Origin: Breviolum minutum Mf 1.05b.01
Taxonomy: Eukaryota > Sar > Dinophyceae > Suessiales > Symbiodiniaceae
Assembly: GCA_000507305.1 (NCBI GenBank)
Contig: DF241799.1
Coordinates: 1 to 64,000, forward strand
Reading direction: 5' to 3'
Length of the DNA: 64,000 bases
Shown here: positions 56,680 through 64,000 of the stretch, one piece after another
How the letters are laid out: every line of letters begins with the position of its first letter
Position numbering within the stretch: position 1 is the first letter of the stretch
The notes under the pieces: model-generated
The model's database searches: none
Told to the model about the DNA's origin: nothing
The model's input: the letters and a program-made list of their open reading frames with translations, nothing else
Position numbers and translations under genes: made by a program

Positions 56680-56856
56680 TTTCATATTTTCCTTTCATTT
56701 TCCTTCATTTTCTTTCATTTTCCTTTCATATTCCTTTCATTTTCCTTTCATTTTCTTTCATTTTCCTTTCATTTTCTTTCATTTTCCTTTTATGTTCCTT
56801 TCATTTTCTTTCATTTTCCTTTCATTTTCTTTCATTTTCCTTTTATTTTCCTTTTA
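56680..56856. repeat. Subterminal tandem array, TTTCATTTTCC unit
   Basis: About seventeen degenerate copies of an 10-11-bp pyrimidine-rich unit (CTTTCATTTTC). On the opposite strand it reads GAAAATGAAAG, purine-rich and inward like the left array, so both ends show a similar strand asymmetry. Confidence 0.8.
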
Positions 56857-57375
56857 ACTTAGTTAAAATCATGCATCAATAACAAAACCCTCCTGATCTA
56901 AACCCTACTGATTGAAGGTCTATTTTACTTTTGCTGAATATTGTTGCCAAAAAAAAATGTATCCAACGACGGAGCCCGGAGCCAAACGAAGTGAAAAAAA
57001 CATCTGAACTGCGAATTTGTTTTCGGTTGGCCGTGAGGCGATTCGGGTCTTGAAGAACCATTCCCTGATTCACAAATGGTCAGCAACTTAGATACCTTAG
57101 AAGTGTTACCTCCGCTCACTTTTTTTGGAGAAGTTAAGATGTTGAACATAGCCAGAGGGGCTGGCTTGGCAAACCTCAAGTCTTGAACATGTTTTTGTTG
57201 ATAGGATGCAGCAAGGGCACATACAGGAACTGTGAAGTGCTACTTTGGTGCATGTGTCAATTCTGCGAAGTAAGTTCCAAATCTGAAACGGACGCGTTTG
57301 TGTGAGAGATTTTGGACTGGGTTTCTTGGCGAAAGTGAGTTTGCATTGTGCTGAAACCCGGGATGTGTTTTTTCC

Positions 57376-57555
57376 ATGTTTTTCCAAGCTCTTCTTCAAA
57401 CACTTAAACGGTGGCTTCAAAGCACCGTTTGTTGTGGTCATGGTGGCCTTGTTCATCGGATTGGCGTTTTCCAGGCAAGAAGAGTGTTTGGTGAATGTGG
57501 AACGCTCATCACCAGAGGCCAGGATATAAGGTTGGCACTGGAAATCAACCAGTGA
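57376..57555 (+). CDS. Terminal exon, frame ambiguous
   Basis: After a T-rich stretch ending TTTCCAAG one frame reads LLQTLKRWLQSTVCCGHGGL, VHRIGVFQARRVFGECGTLI, TRGQDIRLALEINQ-TGA. An overlapping frame reads APFVVVMVALFIGLAFSRQE, a clear membrane-like segment, and ends at 57529. One is the real exon. Confidence 0.45.
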   Translation: MFFQALLQTLKRWLQSTVCCGHGGLVHRIGVFQARRVFGECGTLITRGQDIRLALEINQ

Positions 57556-57851
57556 TAAAATGAATCTTTGTAGGTTGACATGGAACAAAAGGTGCATATA
57601 AAGCAATGTAATACTAGATTTGTTTTGACAACTGGAAGCTTCCCTGTCATTTTGTTGGCTATAGTTATATATGTTGTTGCTAAGAAAGTACGTATATTTT
57701 CCATGTTCTCAAAGACGCTAATCCTCATGGTAGCCATGGTGAGGAAACATGAACGTAAATGTTTAAAAGTAGGCAGACCTCCATGTGAGGTCAGACATGA
57801 TTTTCTATGTTGGGTTCCTAAGGGTTCGTTAGGAACTCGGCCCGCTGTGAG

Positions 57852-58034
57852 TTCATGGCGAATCGTCAGGCGCAAATTGATGATTTTGCGGACATGGTCA
57901 ATGGACAGTGCGCTGGTGTTTTTTTCGGTGATGTTCAGCTGAGCATCTTTGTTTCATTCACTTCCTGTATAGTAAAGAAGCATACAGAAATGGGAGGGGC
58001 GTGCTGTGAGTTGTGCACAATCAATAAATCTTGA
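57852..58034 (+). CDS. Exon candidate
   Basis: From CTGTGAG the frame reads FMANRQAQIDDFADMVNGQC, AGVFFGDVQLSIFVSFTSCI, VKKHTEMGGACCELCTINKS-TGA. A GTGTTT at 57921 could be a donor. An overlapping 120-codon frame is open upstream (57583-57942). Unrecognised. Confidence 0.4.
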   Translation, partial: FMANRQAQIDDFADMVNGQCAGVFFGDVQLSIFVSFTSCIVKKHTEMGGACCELCTINKS

Positions 58035-59104
58035 AGATTAATCTTCCCACAGAAATCCAAAACTGTATCCTACTTTTCGAGTTTGTTTGAAAGAAGCATG
58101 TCAGTCGAGTAGGAGGTCACGCTCGCACCGATGACAGGTACATCTCTTTCGTGCAGAAGCAGTATGATCTTTTGAACAAGTGCAGTACTCAATTCAAACC
58201 AACACCAATGAAACTGCTCGAAGTACTCATGAGAATGTTTCGAACATCCATACTCCATCGACTGACTATTATTCAATAGGAACCCTAATTGACCTCAGGT
58301 ATGTTCTTTCATTGTGCCTTGCATGCCACTACTATCTACAAGCGGTATAGACTGAGACAAACTATATCACTAGCCTTGTGTCCAACCGCAGATTAATTGG
58401 GTCGGTCTAGATCAGTCGGGTTGTCAAAACCCCAAAGTCACTTTCCGTCAGTCACTACATGATATAAAGTGACAAAAAACAATTCGGTATCAAGTGAAAA
58501 AAGTGGTAGTTTATACAAGTGAACAATGATACAAACTGTCACAGTAAAGCTGCCCATGTGAGCACATGTCATGAGATTGCCATTCGCTCTCCATTCACTT
58601 CTTGTGTCATAGCCCCGTATCTCTTGATTCGTCACTTTTGTTCCGCACTTTTGATCGTTGATCCATCTGCTTTTTCCTACCCCCCCAAAAAAAAGCACTA
58701 GTAGTCTATAGCAAGCCACCTAATCCGTGGTGTGTGAGGAAAAAAAAGCAGAAAAGGTGACGGTACGTAACTACCGAATCCTCTACTGCTAAGTTGTCTG
58801 TGTGTTTAGGCCGTTGGTTCCCCGGTTTTTTGATGGTCGCATGGTAGGCCTTGGCCCTTAAATCGAGCTGGTGAAGTCATTGCGTCCCGATCTCGGTTTT
58901 TGGGTTTTGATGGGGCGAGATGCTGCGGAGTCTCATACAAAATGGAAAGTTGTTTTTTTGTTGATTTTGTTCGGTTTATTGCATGGATATATACCAAAAA
59001 TACGTACTATATACAGATTTTTTGATGAATAAATAAGATTGCTGAGTGAATATAATTCTTTTCATATTTTATATGTTTACATTTTACTCTTTTTTTTGAT
59101 ACAG

Positions 59105-59502
59105 TTCCCGAACAGAATCGTCTCATCCGGAGTCTCCGGATTCTGCTTTTTGGGGACGGGAGTTCCATGGACATCCGAAAAATACAGCTGGTTGCTTTGT
59201 GGTTGATCAAAGCCCAAAAAAGATCATCAATAATTATAGAGCACCCTCCCTGAAACTAACATAGTCCCTAAAAATGGATAGTTGGAAGACTAGTGTCCTT
59301 TTGGGAAGGTCTATTTTCAGGTGCGAACTGTTAGTGTTAGAGGTGTAATTACAGTATTTGTGCTGTTGCTGTGCACATGTTCCGACAGGAGGTTGAGGAA
59401 AAACCACTTGCATTTTGGGATGCCATTTTGTTGGGATCTTATATGATAGAGAGAAAAAAAATAACATCCTTTCAGAAGATCTTAGAAGCCAACATGCGTT
59501 GA
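59105..59502 (+). CDS. Two-exon gene end split by an introner
   Basis: After TTTTTTTGATACAG exon 59105-59240 reads PEQNRLIRSLRILLFGDGSS, MDIRKIQLVALWLIKAQKRS, SIII. The 114-nt intron GCACCC...TTACAG is a MITE. Exon 59355-59502 reads ICAVAVHMFRQEVEEKPLAF, WDAILLGSYMIERKKITSFQ, KILEANMR-TGA. Phase requires GA|T, i.e. a GC-AG intron. The helical, charged sequence is unrecognised. Confidence 0.65.
59241..59354 (+). mobile_element. Introner (family 1) as a 114-nt GC-AG intron
   Basis: Left ACCCTCCCTGAAACTAACAT is nearly identical to the left end of the copy at 28689. The right arm is degenerate (CTGTTAGTGTTAGAGGTGTA). The left TIR begins two bases after the donor. Right-arm decay suggests an older insertion held by splicing. 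Confidence 0.7.
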
Positions 59503-59512
59503 CGTGACAGGC

Positions 59513-59876
59513 TATGTATCAACTCAACCATGTTGACAACGGCCATCATCAACAGCATTCTGGTCCTTGTCTATGTAGGCAGGGACTGAGTCACACCATC
59601 GATGTGCCAAACATGATCGTTGGAAAAACCCTACCTGGGACCTGTGAACGTGGAGCTCTTGGCGTTTTTGAAACCAAGATTATTTCCCATAGCATCCATG
59701 GGTATGGTATATTTACCTACATTTACCATAAATATCAACCATTCATGTAGGTAAATATACCATACATGGATCCTGTGGGATTTGAAATCCTTTCGTTTTT
59801 CGGCAGGTTCCTATTCAGAACACTCCATCACTGCGCAAGACATCCACTTCCCGAGTCTTGGCCTCCGATCATGTAA
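59513..59876 (+). CDS. Two exons split by a CCCATAGG hairpin intron
   Basis: The frame from ATG at 59513 includes GLSHTIDVPNMIVGKTLPGT then CERGALGVFET and two bases AA. The intron 59678-59806 is GA-AG (GATTAT...CGGCAG) and contains the hairpin 59686-59779. Exon 59807-59876 completes K and reads FLFRTLHHCARHPLPESWPP-IM-TAA. Phase agrees. ATG 59513 could start a 78-aa product, or the exon may begin after TAGGCAG at 59583. Unrecognised. Confidence 0.55.
59686..59779. mobile_element. CCCATAGCATCC foldback element inside a GA-AG intron
   Basis: CCCATAGCATCCATGGGTAT and TACCATACATGGATCCTGTG(GG), with 'tttacctacattta / tgtaggtaaata' inner arms. Eight bases separate it from the GA donor. Confidence 0.75.
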
Positions 59877-61057
59877 CTGACGACAACAGATAGGCAAAAC
59901 GGCAACGACCAGGATCTTCAGGAGTGTTTCTTCTGAGGAAGACGGTGTGTTGGAAAGTGACCCAAACAATGCCAAAACATACCTAAGCAATCTCTTATGA
60001 AATCTCTCTACGTTTGTCTTAGTTGCATTGACAGCGTGCAGAGACGCAGAAACGTAGAACATTGTCAATTGATGGGTTCATATGAACTGATGTATCACTT
60101 CTTTGTGATTTAATCCAGAACACACATGAACACACATTATGTCCAACGGCAATGATCAATTGTCCTTCCATGATGCATGCATCACCATGCATATCACCCA
60201 ATGTTGGAATAGCTTGAGTGGATTCCGGTAACAGTTCCCCGAATCTCAAAGTTTTCCAAAGACATCCAAAGACTGCATTTTGGCTTGCTGATCTTTAAAG
60301 CCGTTGCGAAACAGTTTGTCTGGATATATAGTCTTATCTGAATCAACGATGACTGTCCTGACCAGGGACATGTTCCGATCGCGGAAAGATATTTCAAGAT
60401 TTATACTTTCTGATATCGTTTGTTCCATTTAATCCCGTTTTATCCTATAGTCCTATAGCATTTTCTCTGCCGTAGTTGTTGGCTGCAATTTGCACCTAGC
60501 CCTATGCCGTGTGCCCCTCGACTTAGAACAGAACAATTCGGTCGCTCAGGAATCACCTCTCTGTGTATGCTCTGACGGGATTTGCAGCAGTTCATTTCAG
60601 CCTCTCTGTGTCGGCAGCCAAGCATTGTCACTTCCACATAGATTTGTGGATATTCAGACGGGATGTGGGTGATATTGAATATTCATGAATATTGATCGCA
60701 CAGAATGTGCATGATTTTGATAAATTTTGAGACAACCTTTTAGATATCTACTGATCTATATCAGTTTTTTCAAACGTGCCAATGTCAATTATTTCTCTTG
60801 GAACCAATGTTGAGAACTTTCCTATCCACTCAGAATGCGAGACTCGATGATGATTCGCAAAGTCACGGAAGCTCCCATCCAGCTAAAACCATCGTTTCAG
60901 TTTCCAACAGTTCATTATATACCCTTAATTATCAACCCCATATATACACCTTAAATATAGTGCATATGTGTTGGATATATCTCCCCTTTAAAGGGCTCCT
61001 GGAAAAAAATGGATTCAACCAACCAACAGCTCAAAGGCCCCTCTGTTTCTTTCCCAG

Positions 61058-61227
61058 GTTATGGCTGGGTTTCTATATCCTGTCCTACAGCGGTTGGATC
61101 ATTGAGACCAAGGCAGGGGGAAAGTTGGATGAGGACAGATACGCCTTGATGCCTTCAGAAATCCCATTCCCAACCAACCAACCAACCACCCGGCCGGCCG
61201 TTTGGATGGGCATTTTTAAAACCCTTG
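61058..61227 (+). CDS. Internal exon, one membrane segment
   Basis: TTTCTTTCCCAG opens LWLGFYILSYSGWIIETKAG, GKLDEDRYALMPSEIPFPTN, QPTTRPAVWMGIFKTL and one G before GTAAAT. LWLGFYILSYSGWII could span a membrane. An upstream exon candidate is 60834-60890 (NARLDDDSQSHGSSHPAKTI) but phases were not joined. Unrecognised. Confidence 0.6.
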
Positions 61228-61408
61228 GTAAATAAAATGGGATATTTAAAATCATATCTAACTGGGTATGGCGTTAAACAGTTCTCTTTTGACATGTCCT
61301 ATGTTTTTTTGTTTGCAAACCATGCTTCAATGTATAGATAAGGTGGTGGCTCTATCAATACAATCTTAAAATCATATGTCTATAGCATGGTATCATATGA
61401 TTTTAACG

Positions 61409-61811
61409 TTTGATGTGGCTTCGAATCTGACCTCGCGTTTGTTGATCCTTCTTGGTCCTTTTCCATGTTCACTGCCCGTGAATTGCATGCATTACTTTGG
61501 TACCAAACAAGGCCTCATGGTCACTGATGGTGGATCAGAACATGACATCCTTAGTGGACACGCTTTACTGTCACTACTGTTGATGGCTGAAATCCGGCTA
61601 ACCAGTAGATAGGTAGTTTATGTAATCATTATTTACAAGGTTTATACATCCCAATCCCAAGGTGGTTGTTTTAGGATTTCTGAACCATCAACAGTATCTT
61701 GAAACCATCAGATTGATGAGTGGCGGGAAGAACATCCGCAATTGCAAAATCAGTTGTAACCCGACTGAACTTGGCGGTTTCGGCGATATCTCCCGGACGA
61801 GAAACTCTAGA
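61409..61811 (+). CDS. Two exons around introner family 10, with an in-frame TAG at the junction
   Basis: The first reads FDVASNLTSRLLILLGPFPC, SLPVNCMHYFGTKQGLMVTD, GGSEHDILSGHALLSLLLMA, EIRLTSR and meets TAG at 61610. The repeat-derived intron follows. The second, 61695-61811, reads YLETIRLMSGGKNIRNCKIS, CNPTELGGFGDISRTRNSR to GTTGGG. Aligning the intron with its copy at 33696 would put TAG as the last codon of the first exon. So it is a disrupted gene, uses a nearby donor (GTAGAT), or ends here. Confidence 0.5.
61613..61694 (+). mobile_element. Introner family 10, copy 2
   Basis: GTAGTT...CCATCAACAG, sharing the 'attatttaca', 'aaggtggttgtttt' and 'ggatttctgaaccatcaacag' blocks with 33696-33774. 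Further partial relatives near 39183-39235 and 43490-43535. Confidence 0.6.
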
Positions 61812-63121
61812 GTTGGGTTGAATGAAAATGTAACAAACACCGTTTCTTTGATGATTTTTGGTGGGGCGTGTTTTTGGGTGATGATTTAATGTGGATGTTT
61901 GAAAAAAACTGTGAATCATCTCAAGATGGTGTCATTCATGTTAAGCTACCATACCTGTAACATATTCACATTCAAAGTTGTAGAATGCAGCACAGCACTT
62001 GTTCTCAAAACCAGCCGGGATGACCATCCAGTCAGGATTGGATCAGCCATGAAACGCATCTTTCGAGGTTGTGGAGGTCACCAAAAATGAGGTCATCAAG
62101 TCTTCTTACAATATGCTTATAGACTCTCTAAGGGATCAACTTGTTAGGAATCTATCGTCATATTCTCAGATGATGATGAGCAAAGGGTGTCCAATCACCT
62201 CCGAAACCGAAAAATTCACCTCCCAGATTCAGATCCACAGCTGGAACCAAGGAATTCTCCACTCTTTCGTTTGAGCTTGCAGGCGGCTGACGTGGAAAAA
62301 TCCATAATTGATTGAGATCAAGCGCTGATTCTGGCGATATGTCATGTCTACATATATATATATATAGATATATATATATATACACGTATACATATGTTTT
62401 GTATGAGTCTATAGTCCATATAGTCCCCGGGCCTGTCCCCTTATTCCTACAGGGAATCAACGGTTGAGTGAAGGTCCAAGAGTTGCAGGTTGTGAGCGAA
62501 TGTTGCACTTACTCAATGGCATACACCGGTTTTTCGGTGTCAATGGCATCATTTAAATCTCCGGCCCGAAGATTCTAATCCTTCGCAGATTTTTTTTTGT
62601 TGGAAAAAAATGGAGATTGTTGTTTTTTTCAGGCGAAGATTTTCTTCAGCGATGGTCAGCTGATGTACACGTTTGGGTTCTCAGTGGAAAAGGCAGGTCA
62701 CGAAACTCAGCTGCTCAGTGGAACTGAAGCTTTTGAATCAAATTTGTGCTGAAACGAATTGTTTTTTTTAATGCTCATGCTGGTTTGATTGGCAAAGTTG
62801 TGTCCGAGTTTAGAGACTCAAGTTTCTTAAACATTTTCTGTTCATTTCCAAGTCAATTTCCATATGAAACAAGGCCAAAGGATGTTTTTTTTTGCAATTT
62901 ATGCGATGTTTTTTTTCCAGTGCAAAGGCTCAATGATTTAATGTTAGGACACTGCTCCAAGGCTGTTTCTTCTGGTGTTTTCCTTCTTGGGGCTCTTCGT
63001 GGCAGTCTCAATGAGCTTCTGACCCTGGGTGTCTTGTGTTTCTCCACAGACTTGATGTAGACTTGCATAACTAAAGAACCCGTTTAGATAAAAAGAGCTG
63101 TTTACATGAAGAGTTCTGAGG

Positions 63122-63360
63122 TGAGTTTCCTATTCAATGCGGTGAACACCATTGACTTGTGCATGAGAATTCCCATCTTGGCCAAAGTCATTGAATCCAT
63201 CACCGTCAGTGAGGGAACCCAAGCTTCAGCTCCAGTGATCGTTGGTTCCATTCAAATGACAACTCATTCAAAATCACGTGGCTTGAAAAAGCATGGAAGA
63301 GCTGGAAATGTTTATTCAAGATCATTCCTTTTAATTTGGGGTGCCAACAATCCAATATGA
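63122..63360 (+). CDS. Exon candidate
   Basis: The open frame reads FNAVNTIDLCMRIPILAKVI, ESITVSEGTQASAPVIVGSI, QMTTHSKSRGLKKHGRAGNV, YSRSFLLIWGANNPI-TGA. Coding-like, though a GTGAGT at 63121 means its first part might be intronic. Unrecognised. Confidence 0.45.
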
Positions 63361-63592
63361 TCACAGGTCATTCCCATGGATGGAAATCACCATGTTTTTC
63401 CTCGATGTCGCTGAGATTTCACCAAGGTGTAGATCAGGTCGCTGGCACCATGGTTTTGGGTTTCTGCATCCAATACATGGCTGTAGGTGCCGCGAGTTTC
63501 GACTCGCTGGGGAATCGTCGATGTACATACAGCTTGGAGAGTGAACAAGTTTGCAACCAGTTGGTTGGGTCAAAGGATCATGCTTTTTCCAG

Positions 63593-63663
63593 GGGCAATG
63601 TGATTTGTTGAGTGATGCTTTTATTGGCTGTAATTGGATTGCCTCAAAGTTTAGGAAACTCAG
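63593..63663 (+). CDS. Short internal exon
   Basis: ATGCTTTTTCCAG is followed by GQCDLLSDAFIGCNWIASKF-RKL and a GTAAAT donor, 71 nt with two bases over. The following hairpin element (63704-63800) lies in the downstream intron. Confidence 0.6.
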
Positions 63664-63703
63664 GTAAATCCATGTTAATGGATTGCATCATCAACCAGAT
63701 TTC

Positions 63704-63800
63704 TTTGGTGGTGGTTTCAAAGATTTGTGAGTTTCACCCCTACTTCTGGAAGCTTCCCATTTTGACCAATATTTTTCAACTCGGCTGAAACCACCAGCTG
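63704..63800. repeat. CTAG-TGGTGGTTTCAA family copy
   Basis: TTTGGTGGTGGTTTCAAAGA at the left and CGGCTGAAACCACCAGCTG at the right, with the 'tttcacccctacttctggaag' core. Located 40 bp after a GTAAAT donor. Confidence 0.55.
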
Positions 63801-64000
63801 GGTGATTTGTTTGATAAGTTTCAGTCTTTTAAATGTAGTTCAAAGCTGCAGACGGATCCTGTGCACTTCGTATCACATTTGCATCTCAGGGATGCGTCAG
63901 CAACGAACAATGAATCGATGAATCTGATCTCATAGACTCAGAGATTGGATCTATCCCTTACCCAGTCACAGTTTCAATGGTCTATAGGGATTCCCTAGTA

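Larger units (their letters stand above)
54233..56905 (+). mobile_element. 2.67-kb TIR element carrying a PCSSW-family gene
   Basis: The 22-bp left end (54233-54254, GGGTTTAGATCAGGAGGGTT...) is the exact reverse complement of the right end (56884-56905). Inside the left end is a 10-bp tandem array (54281-54366), inside the right end a pyrimidine TTTCATTTTCC array (56680-56856). TGTCA/TGACA motifs cluster near both ends. Three coding segments lie between. No transposase was recognised, and no unambiguous target duplication is visible: flanks ...GTATCAGG and TACTGATTG are only loosely alike. Confidence 0.75.

Noticed and set aside
56565..56882. Phe/Ser-rich 105-codon ORF
   Set aside because: It is a translation of the TTTCATTTTCC tandem array at the element's right end.
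57106..57606. 166-codon minus-strand ORF
   Set aside because: Two overlapping + strand frames have acceptors and better residue patterns; the minus ORF crosses likely intron sequence.

Overview
The window looks like dinoflagellate nuclear DNA, probably Symbiodiniaceae-like; the genus is not determined. Four observations support this. First, every convincing coding segment is on the + strand, as expected for unidirectional gene arrays. Second, genes are split into short exons, and several introns seem to start with GA or GC instead of GT, which is known in dinoflagellates. Third, one protein (about 55781-56432) belongs, as far as I can recognise it, to a large dinoflagellate family with a 'GVPCSSWV...LEQP' core. 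Fourth, the DNA is AT-leaning and full of short terminal-inverted-repeat (TIR) elements and (AT)n arrays. No prokaryotic, viral, rRNA or tRNA feature was recognised.

Exon chains were built by hand from open frames bounded by splice sites, keeping only chains whose reading phase carries across every intron. The best are 4971-5351, 6976-7401, 8178-8674, 11393-12175, 18614-19124, 20654-21276, 22438-22913, 31635-32067, 33528-33915, 38431-38833, 40449-41193, 50326-51273, 51376-51653 and 59105-59876. Most are 3' ends of genes, and most products are unrecognised. No simple long ORF explains them: many exons are under 60 codons or have no internal ATG.

The main discovery is that the MITE-like elements and the introns largely coincide. 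A TA-flanked family of about 100 bp (TIR near CCCTCC-GAAACTAACAT) forms the whole intron, or nearly so, at 8304-8398, 11491-11599, 11945-12047, 18733-18841 and 59241-59354. Unrelated hairpin families (CCCATAGGATCC; CTAG-TGGTGGTTTCAA; an ACAG-ending family) also sit in introns with splice sites at or near their ends. These behave as introner elements. A second intron class is extremely short: 22, 23, 23 and 33 nt.

A separate larger mobile element lies at 54233-56905. It has 22-bp perfect TIRs, different tandem arrays near each end, many TGTCA/TGACA motifs, and the 'PCSSW' protein, whose motif order resembles a divergent cytosine-5 methyltransferase fold. It has no recognisable transposase.

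Layout: 1-12 kb has several short multi-exon genes and the clearest introners; 12-18.6 kb is mostly MITEs and low-complexity DNA; 18.6-27 kb is exon-rich; 28-34 kb has mixed hairpins and gene ends; 34-38 kb and 41-45.8 kb are sparse; 45.8-54 kb is gene-rich; 54.2-56.9 kb is the large element; 57-64 kb returns to gene ends, introners and one nested or adjacent hairpin intron.
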